Shown here piece after piece: positions 1 to 12,300 of a stretch of 64,000 bases of DNA. Made by a program: the position numbers and the translations under genes. The stretch comes from Chaetoderma sp. LZ-2023a. Lineage: Eukaryota > Mollusca > Caudofoveata > Chaetodermatida > Chaetodermatidae. The notes under the pieces are model-generated. The model saw nothing but the letters and a program-made list of their open reading frames with translations, ran no database searches and was not told the origin of the DNA. How positions within the stretch are numbered: position 1 is the first letter of the stretch; each line of letters begins with the position of its first letter. The DNA lies in the NCBI GenBank assembly GCA_034401795.1, contig CM067370.1:56751717-56815716 (forward strand), written 5' to 3'.

Positions 1-300
1 TTTCCAAATTTACTATCTATACATGTAGTGTTTAAAAATCTGTTTCATCTTGTGGATATGCAAATGTTAGTAATTTGAAATTAGTGTTATTGAATGAGAG
101 TTATTTAAACTCTCAAAATTATTTTTATAATCGTATTCACAAATGCCATTGAATGCAGTAGAAGTTTAATGTACAGCTGTAAATTTTAGTCTGACTTGAA
201 AGTGAAAAAGTTGATATCTGTATTGCATTGATTAACTAATATCATTACTGATGTTTTTTGAAGATGTTGATCTAGTTATGATATTATTTTGACTGCCCAG
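1..300 (+). other. Intron 5' of exon A
   Basis: AT-rich intron sequence ending in the polypyrimidine-like acceptor of exon A. I see no coding exon and no recognisable repeat. Confidence 0.6.
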
Positions 301-393
301 GTTTGCCACATTATCCAGCATAAAGGATTCAAGTAAAACTTCAAAAGGGAAGGATGAACGACAAGCATATTATGCTGGTGGATCTGAGACAAG
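301..393 (+). CDS. NSFL1C: p47 exon A: linker with YYAGGSET motif
   Basis: The acceptor is ...TTTTGACTGCCCAG and the donor is GTATAG. The exon begins with the third base of a codon and ends with two bases (AG) that join the next exon as Ser. It reads [12 protein letters not shown], then [14 protein letters not shown]. The YAGGSE block is the conserved motif just before SGQQ in p47 and p37 proteins; the charged stretch before it corresponds to the acidic linker of human p47. The ATG at 354 lies in another frame and is not a start. Confidence 0.9.
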
Positions 394-3300
394 GTATAGC
401 AATTGTTTATTTAACCCTTTCCGGACGAAACTGGCCAAGACCGGTCTCTGCACGGGTCTTGAGAAATGCCCATTTGCAGTCCAAGAGAAGGTTAGTTTTG
501 AAAACTTACCACTGGAATGACTGGCTTGATAACCGAGCCAGTTATTCCAGTGGTAAATTTTCTAAAATAGTCTTCTCTTGGCCTTCAAATGGACATTCAA
601 TAAGTAAATATTTAAATTTTTTGAACAAATTTAGGCATTAAAGGGGTATTAATACTTCATACACAAGTCATGCCTACACATGCCATGTGGCGGGCCAACA
701 TGGAAATACAAAATATGACCTCAAAAGATTGTGTCTTAACCCTAGCACTCAACCTGCTCAAAAACAGCTTCTCAGGCTCTTGTGAAATGTCCATTGGCAG
801 ACCAAGAGAAGACTATTTTTTGAAAATTTACCACTCGATTGACTGGCTCGAAGTGGTACCTTTTCAAAAGTAATCTCTTGGTCTGCAAAGATGAGAAAAT
901 TAGATCTTCCGTGAACAAATTTGAGGGTTAAAGGGTTAAAACACATTGACACTTTGATGGTCAGTAGGGTTCTGGCCATGATGCAATGAGGGCGAGACGG
1001 TTTGAGGTTGTACAGCCAGAGGCTTGCGAGTTGCTCAACCATCTCATACAATTATGAAATTTTTATACCTTAAAGTATTATTTGGCCTATATCGCTGATA
1101 TTTTAGAAAGCTTTCTGAAAAACTTTGATTTCGAAAGATTTCTGAACTTAGTTTCATAAAAAAGCTGAAAACAAATGGTGTGTGGAAAAGATAATTTAGG
1201 TTTTAGAGCTGGTCAGAATTATTGAATGATGGCCACTTACATCCAGTGCCGACCAGTATGTGTAAAACCTTGGTCAAACCGAACAGTCAATTTCACTTGC
1301 TGAGATCAAAGAGCGCAAAGCATGGTACATATAACTGGTTTTAAAGGCATTCTTTGAGAACCTAACATGCATGAAGTATTACATCAACGTACATGTTTAC
1401 CTTATTTTAGTTTTGATTTGGCCACACTCCACTACAGAAAATGCATCATAATTTATTAAAAACTTGTTAAATATTGTTGTATGATCATATTGTTCTCTAC
1501 TTTATTTTTGTTTAATATTTAATTTACAGTGGTCAGCAAATCCTTGGTCCTCCTAAAGAAAAGAATATAGTGGATAGTCTGTTCAAATCAGCAAAAGAGT
1601 AAGTCCAATAGGTGAATACATATATTTCTATAATATTAGTTACACCAGTGTTTAACCATGGGTACAGGCTGTTACCACACGTGCAAACATTTTATACTTC
1701 TCGGAGTGTAGCGAGGGAAATATAATTGTTTGCATGTGTGGTAACAGCCTGTACCCACGGCTAAGCACTGGTGTAACAAATTTATTACCCCTCAGACGGT
1801 TGAGTGAGATAGTTCATCATAACGGAACATTTAGATAAGCAATTCTTGAATTAGACATCTCGACAGCGAAGCCAAACGCAGTTAGATCTGTCCATAACTG
1901 ACGCAGTATGGACCATTATAGTGTAGACAGTAAAGACTGAAAGTGCTAATACCATCCAGTTCATGTGATGTTTCAGTGTCAGATTTGTTGGTGTCATTAG
2001 CAGCTTGAGGCCATGGGTTTTCTGAAGCAGGGGTGTCGGCGTTATTTGTAAATATACTGTCACCGCAACTGTCAGCTGATCTAGCCGTTCTACATGGATA
2101 TGCATAATCCATTTCATATCGATATGTTGATTAATGTAATTGACACGCTCATCACACTTAAAGGTGACATATTGTTGGCAGATCAATATTCTCAGGTTGT
2201 GATAAACAACAGTTTGATGGTAATTAATTTGCAGTTTTGATAGCTATGATAAATTCATCGCTCTGTCGAGTATTAAATTTGGTTTAGAAGCGGGTTGCAC
2301 AGCCTTGCTGCAGCAACAGCACCCAGTCAAATTAGCTTCAAAATATGCAACAGCTTTCCTGTATAATTGTTTTGAAATTGAGACACTTGATTGTCAAAAT
2401 GCCGAATCGGGTGCATATCTGCCATTTTAGAGACAGGCATATTATTATAATGAGATTTATGGCTAGCTGCACAGTAAATCTAAAACGCACTTTTCACGCA
2501 GGGGATACCGTGTGGTATTGCCCTCACGTGAGGGAAATAGCAGATCATACATCCCTGATCTTAACCAATCAAAGAACAGCATTTGGTCATGTGACATTGC
2601 TGAGGGGTAGTAATAAGTGGTTTTAGCCCTTTCACTAATGAAATTACATTCACCCAATTTCAGGGCATTCATACAGGCTAGCTCACATCACAATCAAAAT
2701 GACATACATGTAGCTCTGTCATGAAAACTGAATTCAAAGTGTTCAAATTTTATGTTTGTGATGAATTTTACAATCTAATAATCATTCTGAAACTGATTTT
2801 TCTGGGAGCTGTTGCCTTGAGAGCAACAGCCTAGAGCCAATGATTTTCCATTATAGTGGAAACAAAGCGGAATTAACGGAATTCACATTGTGAAGCGGAA
2901 AATGGTTTTAGATGGAAATCAACAGAAATTCACATTTTACTTTTAAAATATCGGCGGCCATATTTGTACTTTTGGTTAAGGGTTTTAAATCAACTTATTT
3001 TTCAATAATGGCTCATCCGAATTCAATGAAATGTTACAGAAGTGATCTATTCTATACATAGATGCAGGTTGCATGACAACAGATTTCATTTTTGGGGAAT
3101 TTTGCGTACTTCTTTCACGGTCTTTGGACATTGAATATTTTCCATGTTTTTAGCTAACCTGGCCTGAAAGGCCAAGTGAGCTTATGCCATGGTGACTGTC
3201 CATCGTCCGTCCATCAACTTTTCCTTTGAATGACTTCTCAAGAATCACTGGGTGATTTCACTTATATTTGGCAGGAAGCATCCTTAGGCCTTAGGGATCC

Positions 3301-6300
3301 AAGTTTGTTCAAACGAGGACGATCGGCCAATTTAACTGATGGCCAACTTGGATTTTGGCCGATTTAAGGAAACGTCTTTAAAGATCTTCTCCGAAACCGC
3401 TTGAGGGATTGATGCAAACCTCAAGAAATATGATCTAGGGCAAGAGCTGAACCAAGTTTGTTCAAGGGAACTTGATTGATTAAATGGTTTGGCGGCCATC
3501 TTGGTTAGGGTTACGGTCTGACCTAGTTTTAGCGAAAATAAGTTCTCCAGAACCGCTGAAGGGATCAGGCCAAAATGTGGCAGATATGATTAGGGACCAA
3601 GGGCCAGTAAAGTTTGTTCAAGAGAAGTTGATCCGTCAAAATACATGGCCGCTGTGAGCCAGTCAAAATATAGCCTGTTTGGTGGCCATATTGGATTTTT
3701 TTATTTGATGGATTTTGAGGCCGATATTGGTTTTATATGTGTTTTTGGGTATTCTGATCTCAAATTTGTAATTTTCGAAACTGTCAGATAAACGGTTTGG
3801 CAGCCGTCTTGGATCATTTTCGTGCCAAAAGCTCCCATACTAAAGGAATGGGAAATTAGAAATGTATTCTTCTCAAGGCTACTGGGCTGATTTCAATTAT
3901 ATTTGGCAGGAAGCATCCTTAGGGCATAGAGATTGGCCAATTTTGCCAGAGGCCATCTTGGATTTCGGTCAATTTTTAGAAATGTCTTTAACCCTTACCA
4001 CTCTGTCAAAAAATTTTAAATATTCAAATGAAATTAAAAGATGAACTGGTGGTCATTTTTCAATAAATTGGGTGGAAGATGTTGCTGTATCGTCCACCAA
4101 AGTTGTAGAAAAACGTTCACCAATTCCTTTGCTACTGACACAGTAAAATATAGAATATTCACATCAGAGTTGTAGGGGTTAAAAATCTCAAAAACCGTTT
4201 AGGGGATCAATTCAAACCTCATGAAATATGATCTAGGGCAAGAGCTGACCCAAGTTTGTTCAAAGGAACTTGATTGACCAAATGGTTCAGCGGCCTTCTT
4301 GGATGACCTCATTTTCGCAAACCGACTTCTTCCCCAGAACCGCGGAAGCGATCAGGCCAAAATTTGTGATATATGATTAGGGACTAAGGGCCATTAAGGT
4401 TTGTTCAAGAGAAGTTGATCTGTCAAAACACCTGGCCGCCGTGGGCCAATCAATATATAGCGTGTTTGGCAGCCATATTTTATTATTTTATTTGATGAAT
4501 TTTGAGACTGAAATTGGTTTTATATATGTTTTTGCTTATTGTGATTTCAAATTTGCCGTTTTCGAGACGGTCCGATAAACAGTTTAGCGGCCATCTTGGA
4601 TCATTTACCAGCCAGAATCTCTGATACTAAAGCAATGGGAAATTTAAATGTATTCTTCTCGTGCCATCTTGGATTTTGGTTGATTTTTAGAAATGTCTGT
4701 AAAAATCTTCTCCAAAACCGCTTGGGGGATCAATTCAAAACACATGAAATATCATCTATGGCAATTGCTGCACCAAGTTTGTTCAAGGAAACTTGATTGG
4801 CCAAATGGTTTGGTGGCCATCTTGGATAGCCTATTTTTTACCAAAACAACTCCAGAACCACAGCGGATTGGGCCAAAATTTGGGAGATATGATTAGGCAT
4901 TGACCGCCATTACAGTTTTTTCAAGGGAAGGAGCTATGTCAGAAATATTGCCGCAGTGGATCAATCAAAATATAGTGTATTTGGCAGCCATATTGGACTT
5001 GCAAAAATGTCTGCACACTCATTTAAAAGACTACTCCTAAACCACCCACCAACAATTTTGACAAAAATGCATAGTGCTCCAGGTGAGCGACACAGGCCCC
5101 TTGGGCCTCTTGGTTCAGTTTGGGACTCTGAATATCTTCCATTTGCCTTGTAACTCAGCAATGGCCAGTCTGATTTCAATGAAACTTTACACAATTGTTC
5201 TAGACCATGCAGGGATGCAATCTCCATAACTAATTTAATTTTTCTGAATTTTACCTACTTTTTCACGGTTTTGGGCTTGAATTATTTTCCATGTTTTAGC
5301 TCATCTGGCCTGAAGGCCCAAGGGAGCTTATGCCATGGTGTCCCGCCATCGTCCGTCCATCAACTTTAGTCCTCATTAACCACTTTGCCGATTTCAAGCA
5401 AATTTGACTGGAAGTACACTATGGTTGTAAGCTCTAGAACATCCATTCAGAATTTATATACTGAAAATTGTCAAATTTCTTCTTCTCGTTACCATTTTGA
5501 GCGATTTCAACCAAACTTCGCTGAAGTGACGTGACACTGTTGTGATGGGCTCCAGAACTTCCATTCTGATTTTTGATTCATCAATTTTTTTGGTGAAAGT
5601 CTTAGATTTTATGAAAAATGTACCGGAATTTGTCAAATTGCTACTTGTCCTTACCATTCTGAACGATTTTAACCAAATGTGGCTGAAAGGTTGCTATGGT
5701 CATAGGCTCGAGATTCTCCATTTGGAATTTTGATTCAATAAACTTTTTGGTGAAAATCTTACATTTTATGAAAAATGTCCCCCAAATTGTCAAATTGATT
5801 CTTTTTACCGTTCTGAGCGATTTCAACAAAATTTGAGATGAACATGTGGTGATGGGTTCTAGAAAATCCATTCAGAATTTTGATTCCTCAATTTTTTTAG
5901 TGAAAATCTTAGATTTTATGAATAATTTGCCGGAAATTGTTAAAATGCTACTCCTCCATAGCTGCTTGACATATTTCAACCAAATTTGGTTAGATGGATT
6001 CTATGGTGGTAGCCTCCAGAACTTCCATTCAGAATTTTGATTGAACTCTTTTATGGGTGAAAAACCTTTATGACAAATTTAGTGGAAATTGTCAAATTGC
6101 TTGTTCTGCTTGTCAACTTAACTGATATCAAGCAAATATGTCCAAAAGGACCCTATGATCATAGGCTTTAGAACTTGCATTCAGAATTTTGATTCATCAA
6201 ATTTTTTGGATAAAAAACTTACATTTTATTACAAATTTACTGGAAATTGTCAAATTGCCTCTCCTTACTACTTTGAGCAATTTCAACCAAACTTGGCTAA

Positions 6301-9300
6301 AATTATCCTATAATCATAGACGCCAGAATTCCATTCAAAATTTTGATTGGTAGATTTTTCCTGTGAAAACTTTTCCATCTTGTTTAATGTAACGAATCAT
6401 GTATATTTAAATGCAAATCCTTCAAATGCTAATGGTCCAGGTGAGCGTCATAGCGCCTTGGGCCTCTTGTTAATATTAGGCCTGCATACTAAATTTTGAG
6501 TTGATGGTAGGCCTATTCAGTATTCCATGTTGTAGCGAAGGCCACAAATTTTGACAGTTGTTGACACATACGGTACTACGTCAATAGGCAGCCTATGTGA
6601 CAAACGAAATCTGGCACACATACATTACAGTGACAAATTTATTTACGCCATTCTTCATGAATACGGTGTAACTATGATGTGTAACTCTTTGGGGTGTAGT
6701 TTATGCAAGGTGTAAGCAATGCCCTCTTCGTGACTATGGGCCCTGCAGTGGCATGTTTTGTCCAGTTTAACCATTAAAGTGTTAACGTTGTATCCTAGTC
6801 CAGAACTAGGCAGTAGTCATTGGTGCTGGATCATTTAACCCTTAAACGCTGCAACCAAGAGTTATATTTTATTCAACTTCCTGAAGTCACCAGCTGGTCT
6901 TGATTTTAAAAACTGTTGCGGACAGATGTTGCTGTCATAGCTAGCAACAGCTGTCAGCAATACAGTATCGTATTCAAATTGAAAACGTGTTATTATATGA
7001 TGGTGTGTTGACATTGAATTAGGGAGTAGGTTAGTTTGGTTGACATTTTGTATTGTATACATGTTAGGTTGGGTTGGGTTGGGTTGATTAACTTGCCTGG
7101 GCTCCTGTTCTATGTATGTCAAGGAAGTTAAAAAGAAATAAGTATTTTGGTTCCACTTATGTTGCGGAGTAAATCACATCTCAGTTAAACAGTTGTATAG
7201 GCATAGCGAAGACGGGCAAGTATAAATCATATGTATAGCATAGATTTTATTAGTGATGTGACTGTGTACATATTATGTTTCTTTATAGTTGACTTTCAAA
7301 GCTTTTTATATAAATACATGTTTAACATCTGGTGGTCAAAAATGGGGAAATGTCCATTTGCAGGTCAATAGATTTCTTTTGGCAATTATCACTGGACTGC
7401 TGAGCTCAATAACCAAGCTAGTCACTCTGGTGGTAGATTGAAAATCTTATGTTGGCCCTTGAATGGATATTTACATGGCTAAAATGTTGATTAACACTAT
7501 TTCCTTATTAGCTCACCTAATGTCTATCTGTCTGTCCATCAACTTTTTCTTTAAATGTCTACTCATTAACCACTTGACCGACTTTAATCAAACTTGGCTG
7601 GGAGGATCCTAGGGTGGGAGGTCTCAGAACTTGTATTACAGAATTTTGATTGGTCAATTTTTTTCGCCAATCATCTTGGAAATACTAAAAAAATTTGCAA
7701 ATCAGTTAAAATCCTACTCATTAACCACTAGTCCGATTTCAGTCAAATTCAATGGGAAGGACCCTAGAATAGTATGTTTCAAAATTCGTATACAGAATTG
7801 TGATGGGACAATTTTTTTGGTGGCCATCTTGAATTTTCTGAAAAATGGCGGGAAATTGTTTAAAACGCTACTCCTAATTAACTGCTTGGGAAATTTCAGC
7901 CAGTATTGGCTGTAAGGATACTATGGTAGGAGGTTTCAGAATTTGTATACAGAACTTTGATTTGGCAATTTTTCTGGTGGCCATCTTGGATTTTCTGAAA
8001 ATTTCTGGAAACCGGTTAAAATCCTACTCATTAACTACTTGGCCGATTTCAATCAAACTCAGTGGGAAGGAACCTAGAGTAGTATTTCAGAATACGTATA
8101 CAGAATTTTGATGGGACAATTTTTTCGGTGGCCATCTTGAATTTTCCAAAAAATAGCGGGAAATGGTTTAAAACTTCATTAACTGCATGGGCAATTTCAG
8201 CCAGACTTGGCTGTAAGGATACTAGGTTTCAGAACTTGTATACAGAATTTTGATTGGGCGATTTTTCTGGTGGCCAACTTGGATTTTCTGAAAATTTCAG
8301 GAAATCAGTTAGAAGCCTACGCTTCATTAACCACTTGGCTGATATCAAGAAAACTCGGCTGGAAGGACACTAAAGTGGTATGCTTCAGAAGTGTATACAG
8401 AATTTTGATTGGTCAATTTTTGTGGTGGCCATTTTGAATTTTCTGGAAAATGTGGGGAAATTGTTTAAAAAGCTACTCTTCATTAATTGCTTGATCAATT
8501 TCAACCAGATTTGGCTGGGAAGAATACTAGGCTCGTAGTTTTCAGAACTTATATACAGAATTTTGATCGGTCAATTTTTCTAGCAGCCATCTTGGATTGT
8601 CTAAAAATTTCTGGAAATCAGTTAAAAGCCTACTCATTAACCACCTGGCCGATATCAAGAAAACTCGGCTGGAAGGACCCTAGAGTGGTATGCTTCAGAA
8701 GATGTATACAGAATTTTGATTGGTAAGTTTTTACAGTGGGCATCTTAAATTTTCTGAGAAATGGCGGCAAATCGTTTAGAACACTACTCTTCATTAACTG
8801 CTTGATCAATTTCAACCAGATTTGGCGGGAAGAATACTAGGCTCGTAGGCTTCAGAACATATATACAGAATTTTCATCGGTCAATTTTCTGGTGGCCATC
8901 TTGGATTTTCTGAAAATTTCTGGAATCAGTTAAAAGCCTCACTAACCACTTGGCCGATTTCAAGCAAACTAGGTTGGAAGGACCCTAGAGTGGTATGCTT
9001 CAGATCATATATACAGAATTTTGATAAGTTAGTTTGTTCGGTGGCCATCTTGAATTTTCCGAAAACTGTAGGGAAATCATTAAAAAACACTACGCCTCAT
9101 TAACTGCTTGGACAATTTCGACCGGACTTGGCTGGAAGGATACTAGGCTCGTAGATTTCAGAACTTGTATACCGACTTAATTTGGCAAATTTTTTAGCTG
9201 GCCATCCTGGACTTCTTTTAAATTTGTGGAAATCAGTTACAAGACTACTCATTAACCGCTGCAACGATTTCAAGCAAACTCAGCTGGAAGAACCCTAGAG

Positions 9301-12300
9301 TGGTGTGCTTCAGAATTTGTTTACAGATTTTTGATTGGTCAGTTTGTTCGGCGGCCAACTTGTATTTTTTTTTAATTTGCGAAAATAGTTTAAAATGCTA
9401 CTCCTCATTAACCGCTTAGGCAATTTCAATCAGATTTGAGTGGAAGGATCCTATAGTGGTAGCCTCTAGTAAATCTATTCAGAACTTTGATACGTAAATG
9501 TTTTGGCAGCCATCTTTGTTTTTCTGGAAAATCTCCGGAACCATTTAAAAACAGTACTGCTTAATCAATGGCCCGGCCCACCTTCAACAGAACTTGGGTG
9601 GAATGATCCTATGATGATAGGCTTCAACATATCAAATGAAAATTATTTGGTGGCCAACTTAGATTTTCCGAAAATTATGCATCATGTCTATTCAAATGCT
9701 AATGGTCCAGGTGAGCGTCACAAACCCTTGGGCCTCTTGTTGTGTTCAGTTTTTAGTATGCTTTGTAACTCATCAATGGCCATTCCGATTTCAATGAAAC
9801 TTTACGAAGCTGTTCTATGTTATGTATGGATACAATCTGTATCATTACTAATTTGATTTTGGGGAATTTTGCCTACTTTTCAGTTTCCAACCATGACTAG
9901 TTTCTATCAAAATGGCAATCCACATTATCCATGACTTGTACAGGCGGGGAATGTCACACTCCAGCGTTCTTGTTTATTTCTTAATTGTTTCTATATACAA
10001 ATACTGCAAATGGAAGTCCATGGAATGTACATCCTAGGAGTTGATGTATTCACTATAGACACATAACACAAGACAATAGTAACACTAATATTTACCTTGT
10101 TTAAAGTCCAACAAGACATTTATCTGATCATGACATAAACAAACTCTGGCCAATAAGATTTTGCTTAACGGAATAACTAGATAAAAAGAATCAGAATAAA
10201 TGGCCAGAAAGCAGAGATACCTCCTTTGAAAATACCCCGTTTTCTCAGCCTTCAATTTTAGTCCTCTCAGACTACTTATTTGTTTATAGACTATGTTAAT
10301 ATCCATCAATGTGTCTAATCGCTATTGCATAAAATGAAGAATTATGTTCATTAAATACATGTAAATTTATTTTCTCCTTGACTCTGGAAAATGGTCCATG
10401 AGATTGACTATTATGCTTTGTGATTAGACATGGTGCAGAACCGCCTGAAGAATCTTCCGGTCCATCAGAGTCACATGGTATGCATCGAGGTTCACGTTTT
10501 ACTGGAGCTGGCTATAGACTAGGAGACACTGAGGATGATTCAGAAATGATACAGGGAGCTCTGGTTCCACAGCAGCCAAAACAGGTACAAGCACCTTTCG
10601 TACTTTAGTGCTAAAGAGAAGCAGAAGCTTTGCTTAGTGTATGAAATAGACCAAGAGAAGGCAATTTCTCATAATATTTTCTATGATATATGTATATATA
10701 TATATATCAGGGCTCCTGAGATGGCCGTATTGTGTGGACATGTCCGGGAAACATTCTCAATGTCCGGTAGCGTATAACACCAGCCGGACATCTTGACAGC
10801 TTTTTGCGATCGCGCAGAGCAAAAAATCAATATTTACAGTCGGAAATATCATTGAAATCATGATACTTCCTTGTATAAACCGACTCTTATGGACAAACAT
10901 TTTTTATCAAACAGGTAACCATTAAGCGGACCAGATAGAATGCATAATACTCGATCACCATCGCGTTATGATCATATATAGAGTAATTTCCCGAGTCCAG
11001 TATATTAGGTTCGTAAATCATAAGCGACTACCGAGTACTCGCTCTAAATATTGATACTTCTTAATTTGTTAAGTTTAGGTCACCACTCTAGTAGCTACTC
11101 GAGTATGTACTCGAGGCTACCGCTCTATTTATATAGTTTGCGAAAGTACCTAAATTATAACTTGTTTAAATTTTCATCTACCGGTATATGGAATAAGTGC
11201 GAAACACGTGATAAATGTCCTTAACTTGCATATCCTATAATCTCCAGCACCAAAGCGCTTATTTATGAGGTTTTTTATTCATACGGCTACAAACATAAAA
11301 ACCCAACCATGTCATGAATATATGAGTTTTGGCGCTATTCGAGTAATGAGCTAAACTCATCATTAGCTAATTGTATTTTCACGATGCCATTTTGTCAAAT
11401 TGTGGATTAAATTTGATGTAATAAATGGGAATAAATGCCGTTTATTACAGCGTAGACAATATTTAGACAGTCCCATTTAATAATTTCACTACCGCAATGA
11501 TGGATATGAGGTATACATTAGTCGTAAGAGCGCAAGAACCGCTACCATGACTAGGGTGAAAATGTGTTCTATTTTCGTGTTATTGTCTATTACCACTTAC
11601 CGACTTAGACATTTTAGGGAATCGCTTTTTCTTGTGAAATATAGAAATATACGTAATACAAGTAGTGAATATTCGAATTTAAACAATTTACAGCCTTATC
11701 GTATTAGAATCCGGGATTGCAAATATGGAATTTTTGGTAATTAATTTCACTTACCTTAACACACACACACGCACACACACACACACCACCCCACCCCCAG
11801 GTCGTCACCCCACCCCATGTCCGGCTGGTAAAAATCTGTTTTTGGGAGCGATATATATATAATTTATAATAATTATATATAATATATAATAATATATATA
11901 TTGGTTAAGCAAAGTCATGATCTGAGCAGTTTTGACTATATAGGTACAAAATGTAGTTAATTACAGTAGTTTTTGTCTGGCCTGCGAAGCAGAAAGCGAG
12001 ACATATGGGCCACTTTTTCGACTGCGACGACAACCGCGGTGTCAACAATGTTAAGTTTTGGAGCCATATATATATAATTTATAATAATTATATATAATAT
12101 ATAATAATATATATATTGGTTAAGCAAAGTCATGATCTGAGCAGTTTTGACTACCGTTAAATTCCGTGTATATTGCGCTATCATGCATAGTGCGCACCCC
12201 TAAATTTAACCAAAATCGGCCTGAAAAAATGTTGTTTTCATGTATAGTGCGCAGTAAGATTGAGAGACGTGTGAACGAAAACTGGTAACAAAAAAATCAA

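Noticed and set aside
354-641. 95-codon frame starting at 354
   Set aside because: It overlaps p47 exon A in another frame and runs into an F1 MITE; the p47 frame is supported by homology and splicing.
7631-8815. Runs of open frames reading [20 protein letters not shown]-like peptides
   Set aside because: The peptide repeats because the DNA is a tandem array with a unit near 150 bp; frames break unpredictably and there is no conserved domain.
10420-10608. Treating 10420 as a gene start
   Set aside because: The ATG lies in intron sequence before the acceptor at 10427, and the frame crosses the donor at 10585; only 10428-10584 is exon.
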